64,000 nt of DNA. Origin: Roseateles terrae. Lineage in GTDB: Bacteria; Pseudomonadota; Gammaproteobacteria; Burkholderiales; Burkholderiaceae_C. Shown here one piece after another: positions 34,453 to 43,029 of the stretch (position 1 is the stretch's first letter; every line of letters starts with the position of its first letter). Below the pieces are notes generated by a model. It did no database searches and was not told the origin of the DNA. It saw only the letters and a program-made list of their open reading frames with translations. Location: assembly GCF_014192155.1 (NCBI RefSeq), contig NZ_JACHXO010000008.1, positions 62,001 through 126,000 of the forward strand. Direction: 5' to 3'. Position numbers and translations under genes: made by a program.

Positions 34453-36270
34453 GTGACAGACGTCCTTCACTTTGATGAGACGGTGGTGGCAGCCGCCGCG
34501 CCCCCAGGTTGCCTGCCTACAATGGCTAGCATGACTAGGTTGGGGGAAGCCGTCGTTCGCCGTCGGCCTTGGAAGGGAGCGGCGCTGGCCTTGGGGCTGG
34601 CGGCGCTCGCTCTGGTCCTCCTGGTGGCCCTGAATCTGGAACAGGCCGGACCGGGCCTGGTGCTGACCGCCCTGGTGGCGGGCGCCGTGCTGATGATGTT
34701 CGTCGCAGCCGTGTCCTGGCATATGGCTGTACGGTTGGCACGGGCGCAATTCGGTGAATTGCTGCGGGAATCGCGTCAGCAATCTCATCTCCTCAGTCAA
34801 CTCATTCCCGACTGGCAATGGCAGACGGATGCCGCGCATCACCTGGTGCGCTGGCAGGCGCCGCAGGGCGCGCCGTCGTCCAGCTGGGTCGGCGGACCCT
34901 TGCACGGCGCGGTCACGCAGACCTTGTGGGAACGATTCGAAGCTGCCGACGCGGACCTGGATCTGGCGACTGCACTGGCGGCCGGACAGTCGTTCCAGGG
35001 CTGGCGGGTGCGGGATGCCCAGGGCCGCTGCTGGGAACTGCGGGGGCAGGCGGTGATGGACGCCACCGGTCACTTCAATGGTTATCTCGGGACCGCGCGG
35101 TTGGAAGCGCCCGATTCGACGACGGATGACGCCGGGGCTGGTGACGCCGCGGGATCCGGGCGCGTGGCTGCGAAGGGGGGCATGGCGGCGAGCGTCGTCC
35201 CGGTCGGGACCGGTGTTGCGAGTCTCGCTGGCGGCGCGCCGTTGCCGCTGTTGACCACCGACTGGCTGCACGCCCTGCCAGGCCCAGCCTGGCTGCTCAG
35301 TGATGGCACCCATGGGGGCAGCACGCGGTTGATCGATTTCAACGATGCGGCGGCGCAGATGATGGGCGGCGCCGTCGAGGTCAAGGGACAGCTCTGGCGC
35401 GCCTGCGAGGAGCACCTGCCCGACGAACTGCGCCAGGCCCTGGCGGAGCCGGATCTGCAGTCCGGCAGCGCCTGTGGTGCCTGGTGGCTGTGCCTCACGC
35501 CGGTGCCGCAAGGGCAGGGCCAATTGCTCAGCCTGTGGCCGCAAGGCGCGGTGGACACGGTGCCGGCGGCCCTGGCCCTGCGGGCGGCAGAGCAGGCGCG
35601 GGCGGACCAGGCGTCCTTCAGCTACACCGTGTCCCACGACCTGCGCGCGCCTTTGCGGGTGGTGGAGGGCTTCACCCGCATCCTGAAGGAAGACTACGGC
35701 CGGCTGCTGGACCGCGCCGGCAATGACCATCTGGACCGCGTGCTCAGCGCGGCCGGCCGGATGCACAGCATGATCGATGCGCTGCTCGCCCTGTCGCAGC
35801 TCTCCTCCCAGACCTTGCGGCAGGAGACGGTGGATCTGTCGCTGCTGGCGTCAATGGTGCTGGAGGAACTCCGCCGCTCGGCGCCGGAGCGCCAGGTGGA
35901 GACCTTTGTGCAACCCGGGCAGCGGGTGATCGGGGACCCGACCCTGCTGCGCATGGTGCTGGAGAATCTGCTGGGTAACGCCTGGAAGTACAGCAGCCGC
36001 CAGGCCGCGGCATCCATCCGATTCGAGTCGATGACCCGGGACGGCGAGCAGGTGTTTGTGATCTCCGACAACGGCGCCGGCTTTGACATGCGTTTTGCCG
36101 ACCGGCTGTTTGGGGTGTTCCAGCGGCTGCACAGTGCGAGTGAATTCCAGGGGACCGGCGTTGGCCTGGCCTCCGCGCGCCGGATCGTGCGCCGGCATGG
36201 CGGCGACATCTGGGCGGAATCCGAGATCGGGCAGGGCGCCCGGTTCTATTTCAGCCTGCCGATGGCCTGA
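34453..36270 (+). CDS. Membrane sensor histidine kinase with PAS-like regions
   Basis: Up to 605 residues. Two hydrophobic helices lie at about residues 43-60 and 65-88. Two PAS-like segments follow (about 105-215 and 265-370). The HisKA domain begins near 385 with the phospho-histidine H395 in YTVSHDLRAPLRVVEGF. The HATPase_c domain has the N box ENLLGNAWKYS, the G1 box ISDNGAGFDM and GTGVGLASARRIVRRHGG, which shows bacteriophytochrome-type kinases' C-terminus. The start is uncertain: GTG at 34453 gives the longest frame, but ATGs at 34522 and 34531 are more plausible in sequence though they lack strong ribosome sites. Confidence 0.88.
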   Translation: MTDVLHFDETVVAAAAPPGCLPTMASMTRLGEAVVRRRPWKGAALALGLAALALVLLVALNLEQAGPGLVLTALVAGAVLMMFVAAVSWHMAVRLARAQFGELLRESRQQSHLLSQLIPDWQWQTDAAHHLVRWQAPQGAPSSSWVGGPLHGAVTQTLWERFEAADADLDLATALAAGQSFQGWRVRDAQGRCWELRGQAVMDATGHFNGYLGTARLEAPDSTTDDAGAGDAAGSGRVAAKGGMAASVVPVGTGVASLAGGAPLPLLTTDWLHALPGPAWLLSDGTHGGSTRLIDFNDAAAQMMGGAVEVKGQLWRACEEHLPDELRQALAEPDLQSGSACGAWWLCLTPVPQGQGQLLSLWPQGAVDTVPAALALRAAEQARADQASFSYTVSHDLRAPLRVVEGFTRILKEDYGRLLDRAGNDHLDRVLSAAGRMHSMIDALLALSQLSSQTLRQETVDLSLLASMVLEELRRSAPERQVETFVQPGQRVIGDPTLLRMVLENLLGNAWKYSSRQAAASIRFESMTRDGEQVFVISDNGAGFDMRFADRLFGVFQRLHSASEFQGTGVGLASARRIVRRHGGDIWAESEIGQGARFYFSLPMA

Positions 36271-36305
36271 AGGGGGGCCTCAGGCGACGACCCCGGGAAG
36301 GTCGC

Positions 36306-37064
36306 TCAGGCGCCCAGGGCCAGTTGCTCGACGGCTTCGATCAATCGTTGCGCCTGATCCACCGGGCTGATCTTCTGCTCGGTCGCCATGCGCTCGAGCC
36401 GGGCCAGCGCCTGGGCGCGGGTCAGCGAGTAGCGATGCATCAGGATGCCCAGCGCCATGGCCTCGACCCGGTCGAGCGCCTCCTGGCTTTCGACCGGTGC
36501 CACCGGGGCCGGTTCCGCGTCACCGCGGGCCGGACGATTCGCAAAGGCGGCTTCCACCGCCGGCACGATCTGGTGAATGTCCAGCGGCTTGACCAGGTAG
36601 GCCAGCGCGCCGAGTTCCTTGACCTTGGCCACCGTGGCCTCGTCCGCAAAGGCGGACAGGAACATGAAGGGCATCTGCAGGTAGTCGCGCAGGTAACCGG
36701 CGACATCAAAGCCGCTCATGCCTTCCATGCGGATGTCCAGCAGCGCCAGATCGGGCCGTTGCTGGCGGGCGATCAGGATGGCGTCGTCGCCGTTGTCAGC
36801 GTCCAGCACGTCGTAGCCGGCCTGGGCCAGGCCATGGGTCAGCGTGGCCAGCACCAGCCGGTCGTCGTCGACCACCAGGATGCGGCCCTTGTGTCCGTAG
36901 GTGCCCTGCGGACCATGGCTGGCGCCGGCGCCGGCACTTCTGCCGTGCGCTGCTCCCCGGCCGGCCGGATCGGGCCGGTTTCCGAATGGGCGGTCGCCCA
37001 AGCCACTCACGCTGTTCACGCTGCTGTCCAAGCTTTCATTGGCGGATCGAACATTGTCACCCAA
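36306..37064 (-). CDS. ANTAR-domain response regulator (RNA-binding antiterminator type)
   Basis: 252 residues. A Gly/Arg-rich N-terminal extension (about 1-58) precedes a receiver domain with acidic residues in ILVVDDDR, phospho-acceptor D110 in LALLDIRMEG and Lys in YLVKPLD. The C-terminal helical part (about 200-252; EAMALGILMHRYSLTRAQALARLERMATEQ) matches the ANTAR RNA-binding domain, which promotes antitermination on target transcripts. It is encoded 68 bases downstream of a HisKA_2-type kinase on the same strand, the usual pairing for ANTAR regulators. The long N-terminal extension could in part be non-coding if a later start is used. Confidence 0.88.
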   Translation of the reverse strand: MGDNVRSANESLDSSVNSVSGLGDRPFGNRPDPAGRGAAHGRSAGAGASHGPQGTYGHKGRILVVDDDRLVLATLTHGLAQAGYDVLDADNGDDAILIARQQRPDLALLDIRMEGMSGFDVAGYLRDYLQMPFMFLSAFADEATVAKVKELGALAYLVKPLDIHQIVPAVEAAFANRPARGDAEPAPVAPVESQEALDRVEAMALGILMHRYSLTRAQALARLERMATEQKISPVDQAQRLIEAVEQLALGA

Positions 37065-37132
37065 ATGCCGGAGAGCGCCCCGCTCGTTTGCGAGCGGTCA
37101 CAATCTCCCTGCCGGGGCTTCACAAAGCGGAC

Positions 37133-40100
37133 TCAAGCTTGCGGCAGCCAGCTCACGCCCGGCGGCCACAGACTCAGTTCACACAGAACCCGGTCGCCCT
37201 CCTGCTGGAGGCTGAGCAGGGCACTGCGACGGGGCAGCAAGGCGCGTACCAGCCCCAGTCCGGACACCCCGCCGCGGATCTGCTTCAGGTCGAAGCCGGG
37301 CGGCAGCTGGCCTTCATTGCTGATGCGCAGCAGCACCTGCTCCGGGTCGAACACCAGCTCGCACAGGACCGGTGCGCTGCCGCCATGCTTGAGGGCGTTG
37401 GTGAACAGCTCATTGAGGGTGAGGGCGATCGGGATCGCCTCCACCTCCGGCAGGCCCCAGCGCTGGGACTGATCCGCCGCCGCACCGCTGATGTCCACCC
37501 GGATGTCCCGACCGAACATGCGCTGCACCGAGCCCAGCACCGCCTCGATCACCCGGCGCAGCCGCAAAGGTCCGGATTCGCCGACCTGCAGCCCATACAC
37601 CTGGGCGATGGCCTGCACCTGGCCCACGGCCTCGTTGATGACGCCCGCCACCTCCGGACGTCGGGCAGCGATCTGCTGCAGCAGGCCGGCCACGCCCTGC
37701 AGGTTGTTCTTGATCCGGTGATGCACCTCGCGCACCAGCAGTTCCCGCTGGGCGATCGCCGCTTCCAGCCGCGCCGCTTCCTGGGCCCGCTGCTGCGTGA
37801 CGTCGCTGGCCACCAGCAGCAGCTGCTCCGGTTCCACTTCGCCGCTGGCGTCGTTCACGCCCGAGAGGTGAAGCAGCCGCGTGTCCCAGACCCGGGTGTG
37901 ACCGGCCACCTGCAGCCGGTATTCGCGCTGCAGCACTTCGGAACTTTCGAGGGCGAATTCCATGTCGGCGCGGACCGCCTCCGCCTGCTCGGTGCCAAAG
38001 AGCGCCTCCAGGCTGGCACCGACCAGTTCTTCCTCTTCGCGTCCGGCGAGGTCGGCTGCGGCCTGGTTGATCTGGCGCACCTGCAGCGTGCGGGCGTCAT
38101 GCAGGCTGATGGCGATCGGCGCCGCCTCGATGATGCGCTGCAGGGACGCCTGCGCCTGCTCACTCTGCGCCTCGGCCTGGCGGCGGCGTTCGATGTCGAG
38201 CAGGGCGTAGGTCAGCTGACGTTCGCCGTCGGGGCCGCTGCCGGTCACCACCGCATTGCCCACCACCCAGAACTCGCGGCCATCACGGGCGACGAGGCGG
38301 CATTCGAAGGTCTCCGCCTGGCCTTCGGGCAGGTCGTCGAGGTAGTGGGTCTGGCGGAACGGATGGTCCGGCGCGTCGGTCGCGACGATGCTGATCGGCT
38401 GGCCGGCAAAGCCCGCCAGGTCGCCGCCGAACATTCGGCGGGCCGAGCGGTTCATCCACTCGATGCCATGACGGCCGACGGTGACGATGCCCACCAGCAC
38501 CGAGTCCAGCACCGCGCGCTCCCGCTCGGTCTGGAGCAGCAGGGATTGCTGCGCGCGATGGCGTTCATCGACGCTCAGATAGGTGACGATGATGCCGGCC
38601 TCCGGCTGCCCGGGACGCACCGGCCGCTTGCTGACCAGCATCCAGAGAATCGACCCGTCCCGCCGACGCACCCGTCGCTCGCTGCGCCACAGGCCGGTCT
38701 CCGCCAGGCTGCGGACGGCGGCGCGGCGGTCGCGCTCGAATTCTGCGGGCGATTCAAACAGCTCCGCATGCGGCAGGGCGATCAGTTCATCCTGCCGGTA
38801 GCCCAGCATCTGGCCCAGGGCTTCATTGGCGCGGACCACCCGGTCGTCCCGAAGGATGGCGATGCCGACGTCGGACAGCTCGAACATCAGCTCCCGGTCC
38901 TGGGCCAGCGCTTCCAGCTCGGCCTGCTGGGCCTTGAGGCGGGAGATGTCACTGACCACCGCCACCAGCGCCTGCTCCTGCGGCGCCTCGGGCGGCACCA
39001 CGCGGCGCAGGGACAGGGCGTGCCAGCGCGGCTCGGCGCCAGCGGTCGTGCCGGGTGTGCCCGATGTGGCGGACGTACCGGGCCATTCAAACTCAAATTC
39101 GCGGCCGTTCTCGTCCAGCGCTGGTAGTGCAGCCATCACCTGCGCATGCAGCGCCGGGAGCGCCTGGAAGAGGGCATCAAAGGGCGTGCCGGGCTCCGGC
39201 TCGCCGCCCAGGCCGAGCATCCGGCCCAGCGCCCCGTTGCTGCGCAGCAGACGCTGCCGGCGGACGTAAGCCATGCCCAGGCCGGCACCGTCGAGCATGG
39301 CGCCCAATTCGCGAAGGAGCAGCTCATAACGGGCCTGGGCCTGCTGGTTGTCGGTGATGTCGAGCGTCAGCACCGAGGTGATCGGCTGGGCGGAGGACAA
39401 CACGCCCGGCTCGACGCGGGTCAGCAGCCAGCGCAGGCCCAGTTCGGGGTGACGCACGGCGTAGCGCAGGGCCAGCGGCTGATTCTGCTTGATGGCCTGC
39501 TGGAGCTTTTCGTAGTCGGCGCGGGAGTCGGCGTCGACCATGTCGCGGTTGACGCCTTGCAGGGCGCTGGCTCTGGCAGCGGACGCCGCCGCAGCCGGGC
39601 GCGCGTCTGCGGGCAGCGAAGCGGCGGGTGGGATCGTCGGGGCCGCCGGCCGTGGCCCCGCGGAGGGCGACGTTGGCCAGGTCCCCGGACCCTCCAGGGC
39701 GTCGGGCAGCTCGCCGGGACGCATCCAGCCCATCTCCGGCTGGAAGGTCGCCAAGCCCACGCCCGCGGTGTCCATCAGGGCCTGCAGCTGGAGATGCGCC
39801 AGTTCCAGAGCCTGATCGCGACTGCGGTCTTCCAGCATCAGCAGCAGTCGCGGACGGTCCCAGGGGCCGGTGAGCCGACGGGCCCGCACCCGCATCCAGC
39901 GCGGTCGGCCCTGCGGCTCGGCCAGCAGCGCTTCCCGGTGGACTTCGGTGCCGGCTTCCGGGGCGAGGCCGCTCAGCAGCGCGCGCCAATCCGGCGGCAG
40001 CTCCTGGACGCTCGCGGGCGGCTGCGGGCACAGGCGCCCGGCCAGTCGGCCGAAGGCGGCATTGCTGCGCAGCAGCAGGCCCTGGTCGTCCTGCATCAGG

Positions 40101-40531
40101 GCGGGCAGCGGGCAGAGATCGAGCCACTGGTCGATTTCCGTCTGCATGTGTTCGGCCCGTTCCCGGGCGGCGCGTTCGGTGCTGTGGTCCTGCAGCAGCG
40201 CCAGCGTCAGGTCGGTGCGCTCCAGCGGATGCAGCGAGGCCTGCAGGAGATGCTCGCGCTGCTGGTCATCCAGCAGCCTCAGGTCGTGGGGGCGGCGGAC
40301 CCCGTGGGCGCCGTGGGGGCTGGCCGCGCGAGGCAGCCGGCTCTTGAGGGTGACCGGCCCGAGCAATTCCATCAGCCGGGCGTTGACCAGCAGCACCTGC
40401 CCCTGGCCGTCGATCAGCAGCGCCGGCCACGGCCCTTCCCAGAGCCCCGTCAGCAGCGTCTGCAGGGAGGACCCGGCAACCGACCGCGTGCTCAGCAGGG
40501 AGCGGAAAGGGTCGGTGCGGGTCGGGTCCAT
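37133..40531 (-). CDS. Multi-PAS sensor histidine kinase of the HisKA_2 type
   Basis: 1132 residues, apparently cytosolic. I count about five PAS-like domains, with PAC-type ends such as MLEDRSRDQALELAH, LTLDITDNQQAQARYELLL, VVSDISRLKAQQAELEALA, VTYLSVDERHRAQQ, LLDIERRRQAEAQ and VASDVTQQRAQEAARL. The kinase core at the C-terminus has LLVREVHHRIKNNLQGVAGLL (phospho-His near residue 930) and the HATPase N box LNELFTNALKHG, characteristic of the HisKA_2/HWE-like kinases that often partner ANTAR regulators. It lies between the HDOD gene (12 bases upstream) and the ANTAR regulator (68 bases downstream). Confidence 0.9.
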   Translation of the reverse strand: MDPTRTDPFRSLLSTRSVAGSSLQTLLTGLWEGPWPALLIDGQGQVLLVNARLMELLGPVTLKSRLPRAASPHGAHGVRRPHDLRLLDDQQREHLLQASLHPLERTDLTLALLQDHSTERAARERAEHMQTEIDQWLDLCPLPALMQDDQGLLLRSNAAFGRLAGRLCPQPPASVQELPPDWRALLSGLAPEAGTEVHREALLAEPQGRPRWMRVRARRLTGPWDRPRLLLMLEDRSRDQALELAHLQLQALMDTAGVGLATFQPEMGWMRPGELPDALEGPGTWPTSPSAGPRPAAPTIPPAASLPADARPAAAASAARASALQGVNRDMVDADSRADYEKLQQAIKQNQPLALRYAVRHPELGLRWLLTRVEPGVLSSAQPITSVLTLDITDNQQAQARYELLLRELGAMLDGAGLGMAYVRRQRLLRSNGALGRMLGLGGEPEPGTPFDALFQALPALHAQVMAALPALDENGREFEFEWPGTSATSGTPGTTAGAEPRWHALSLRRVVPPEAPQEQALVAVVSDISRLKAQQAELEALAQDRELMFELSDVGIAILRDDRVVRANEALGQMLGYRQDELIALPHAELFESPAEFERDRRAAVRSLAETGLWRSERRVRRRDGSILWMLVSKRPVRPGQPEAGIIVTYLSVDERHRAQQSLLLQTERERAVLDSVLVGIVTVGRHGIEWMNRSARRMFGGDLAGFAGQPISIVATDAPDHPFRQTHYLDDLPEGQAETFECRLVARDGREFWVVGNAVVTGSGPDGERQLTYALLDIERRRQAEAQSEQAQASLQRIIEAAPIAISLHDARTLQVRQINQAAADLAGREEEELVGASLEALFGTEQAEAVRADMEFALESSEVLQREYRLQVAGHTRVWDTRLLHLSGVNDASGEVEPEQLLLVASDVTQQRAQEAARLEAAIAQRELLVREVHHRIKNNLQGVAGLLQQIAARRPEVAGVINEAVGQVQAIAQVYGLQVGESGPLRLRRVIEAVLGSVQRMFGRDIRVDISGAAADQSQRWGLPEVEAIPIALTLNELFTNALKHGGSAPVLCELVFDPEQVLLRISNEGQLPPGFDLKQIRGGVSGLGLVRALLPRRSALLSLQQEGDRVLCELSLWPPGVSWLPQA

Positions 40532-40542
40532 GGGCGCGCTAA

Positions 40543-41706
40543 TTACTCCAGCTGGCCGGCCTTGTGCAGGGCGCGCAGCACGGCGTTGTTCACTTCTTCC
40601 GGCGACAGCATCAGCGCATCAATGGCGCTGCGGGTGTCGAAGACGGATTCGTTCTCGATGGCCTGCACCAGGTCCAGGTAGGGCTTGTAGGGGCCGTTCT
40701 GGTCGACCAGCGCCTGCCGCACCCGCTCCGGCACCGGGATGGATTGCAGCAGCTTCTCGAAGGGCTGACGCAGCATGTGGTCCAGCAGCGAGAACAGGCC
40801 GCAGATGAACATTTCATCGCGCAGTTCGGCTTCCGCCATGCTCTTGGCCAGGTCTTCCATCAGCAGCCCGCGGCGCAGCGCGGCGAACATCACCGGGCGC
40901 ATCGCATGTTCCTTGCTCGCGGTGGCCAGCAGCAGGGCCAGCCAGCGACGCAGGCGGGCATAGCCCAGCAGCATGATCGCGTGACGGAAGGAGGACACCT
41001 CCACCGACAGGCCAAACGCCGCGGAATTCATGTAACGCAGCAGCTTGAAGGCCAGGCTGGGGTCACGCTTGAGCGTCTGCTCCAGGCGTTCCACATCCTC
41101 GCCCTGGTCCACCCGGGACATCAGCTCAACGATCACCTGCAGGTCGGCGGCCTGGGGGTCCTTGGTGGTCGGCGGGGTGGCGGGGGCTTCGAATTCTCCG
41201 TGGAAGGGCCAGCCCAGCACACCGGCGGCGCCTTTGTCCCAGGCCTGCTGAAAGTCGCCGGCACTGCGTGCGCCCGACACCAGCACCGTCTTGCCCGCCG
41301 GCGTGGGACCGCTGGCCAGGTCCGGCAGGTCCAGCACGATCTGCTTGAAGCCGGGGGCTTCGGAGCGGCCCTTGAGCAGGGTCACCACGCCTTCGGCGGC
41401 GCGGGCCTGGATCTGGGTGGCCAGTTCGGCGTCGCCGACCAGGAAGGCGGGTACTTCCACCCGGAAATGGCGAGGCAGCGGCGCGGCCAGCAGGCCCTTG
41501 AGCAGCCCTTCATGGGCCACGTTCAGCACCACCGCCTTGGCGGGGAAGGCGTCGGTCAGCGCCGCCAGCACGTCCGCCGCCGCCGGAGTGGCTTCGGGGC
41601 GCAAAGCGAACACGGTGACGCGAGTGGCTTCGATGTCGAGTGGCCTGGTAACCAGGGGCGCGTATCCCAGGGCCAGTTGGCCCAGCACGGCGTGCGTCGA
41701 GTTCAT
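40543..41706 (-). CDS. HDOD-domain protein with degenerate EAL-like N-terminus
   Basis: 387 residues of the YuxH type. The N-terminal part (about 20-175) follows the secondary-structure pattern of an EAL domain but shows none of its catalytic motifs. The C-terminal HDOD domain (about 180-380) has LQVIVELMSRVDQGEDVERLEQTLKRDPSLAFKLLRYMNSAAFG and FRHAIMLLGYARLRRWLALLL, which is the recognisable HDOD core. Such proteins are signalling outputs in c-di-GMP and motility control. It starts 13 bases after flgL on the same strand, so it may be expressed as the tail of the flg operon. Confidence 0.88.
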   Translation of the reverse strand: MNSTHAVLGQLALGYAPLVTRPLDIEATRVTVFALRPEATPAAADVLAALTDAFPAKAVVLNVAHEGLLKGLLAAPLPRHFRVEVPAFLVGDAELATQIQARAAEGVVTLLKGRSEAPGFKQIVLDLPDLASGPTPAGKTVLVSGARSAGDFQQAWDKGAAGVLGWPFHGEFEAPATPPTTKDPQAADLQVIVELMSRVDQGEDVERLEQTLKRDPSLAFKLLRYMNSAAFGLSVEVSSFRHAIMLLGYARLRRWLALLLATASKEHAMRPVMFAALRRGLLMEDLAKSMAEAELRDEMFICGLFSLLDHMLRQPFEKLLQSIPVPERVRQALVDQNGPYKPYLDLVQAIENESVFDTRSAIDALMLSPEEVNNAVLRALHKAGQLE

Positions 41707-41719
41707 GCAGATGGCGGCT

Positions 41720-42967
41720 TCAGGAGTTGAGGTATTGGAACAGCGACATGCGCTGAACCATGGCGTAAGTTTTCAACGCCGCATCGTAGCCCGTCTGCTG
41801 GTTCTGGAAATCGGAAATGCCCTGCGTCATATCGAGGTCCTCTGCGGCAGATTGCTCGGCTTGGTTGTAAACCTTCAAGGTCTGGAGCCGTGTCTGGGAT
41901 CCGTCGAGGTTGTTCATCTGCTCACCGACCTGGCTGCGGACGTTGGTCAGATTGCCCATCACGGCATCCAGATCCCGCAGATTGACCAGGTTGGCCTGGG
42001 TGACTTCGGTGCCGGTACGACCCTCCTTGCGCAGGGATTCGATGGTGCGGTCCAGCACGTCGAACACCTTCAGGTCGCTGGTGGCGGGTTCGACGGTGAA
42101 GGTGTCCCCGTCCACCGGCTGGCCGCCAATGGTCATCGACAGGCCGTCGAACTTGACGGTGTTGCCGGCGGTGTAGTTGTCGCTGGCGACCGGCACATGG
42201 CCCTGGGTTTCGTTGTAGACGGTGTAAGTCTGCGACGGGGCGGTGCCGGTGATGGTGATGGCGTAGGAGGCGCCGGTGACGGCGGTGGGGTCGGTAACCC
42301 GGCCGGCGTCGATCCAGCCGGCCGGTGCCGCGCCGGTGGTGAGGTTGGTGCCAGCGTTGGTCACGAAGGTGCCATTGCCGCTGCGGGCCTGCTCCCAGGC
42401 GGCCTTGCCGTCCACGCTCAGCGGATAGTTCTCGAGGTTGCCGGTGCTCACGCTACCGCCGATGCCGTCGAAGGCCACACCGCCGCCGGTGCGGTTGCCT
42501 GCCGCATCCCGCTGGACGGGATTGTCCAGGAACGGGGTGCCGGTGGTGCCCTGGCCGGAGAACAGGTAACCGCCGGAGCCGTCTCCCCGGTTGGCGATGG
42601 AGAGCAGCTGGTCGCGCAGGCCCTGCACCTTGTTGGCCAGGCTCTTGCGCTCGGCGTCGGTGTAGCTGGCGTTGCCGGCAGCGACCAGCGTTTCGCGGAT
42701 CTGCTGCATGATCTCGTTGGCATCGCCCAGCGCGCTTTCCGCCAGCGTCATGCTGTTGCGGCTGGCCTCCAGGGCGCGGGTGCTGGCATCGACCTGGCCA
42801 ATGGCGGTGCGCGCACGCTCCGCGCGGGCAGCGCCGGTCGGGTCGTCGCTGCCTTTTTCGACCCGTTTGCCGGAGGTGAGGCGCTGCTGGGCATCCTGCA
42901 TCTCCTGCTGGCGTTTTTGCAGCGTCGAGATGCTGGCCTCGAACATGTTGGCGGTGGAGAGGCGCAT
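41720..42967 (-). CDS. flgL: FlgL (HAP3), hook-filament junction protein
   Basis: 415 residues. The N-terminus MRLSTANMFEASISTLQKRQQEMQDAQQRLTSGKRVEKGSDDPTGA is flagellin-like and typical of FlgL; the C-terminus (DLDMTQGISDFQNQQTGYDAALKTYAMVQRMSLFQYLN) is the matching D0/D1 helix. The middle (about 130-330) is the variable exposed domain. FlgL joins the hook-associated zone to flagellin. It follows flgK by 62 bases. Confidence 0.96.
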   Translation of the reverse strand: MRLSTANMFEASISTLQKRQQEMQDAQQRLTSGKRVEKGSDDPTGAARAERARTAIGQVDASTRALEASRNSMTLAESALGDANEIMQQIRETLVAAGNASYTDAERKSLANKVQGLRDQLLSIANRGDGSGGYLFSGQGTTGTPFLDNPVQRDAAGNRTGGGVAFDGIGGSVSTGNLENYPLSVDGKAAWEQARSGNGTFVTNAGTNLTTGAAPAGWIDAGRVTDPTAVTGASYAITITGTAPSQTYTVYNETQGHVPVASDNYTAGNTVKFDGLSMTIGGQPVDGDTFTVEPATSDLKVFDVLDRTIESLRKEGRTGTEVTQANLVNLRDLDAVMGNLTNVRSQVGEQMNNLDGSQTRLQTLKVYNQAEQSAAEDLDMTQGISDFQNQQTGYDAALKTYAMVQRMSLFQYLNS

Positions 42968-43029
42968 GGCGGTCGTCCTGGCGTCAGTTCACTGGGTTAC
43001 GTGGCGGAGATGCGGCGGCTGTGGCCCGC

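Noticed and set aside
36986-39127. Long plus-strand open frame opposite the multi-PAS kinase
   Set aside because: Shadow frame of a GC-rich gene; no domain and no start signal.
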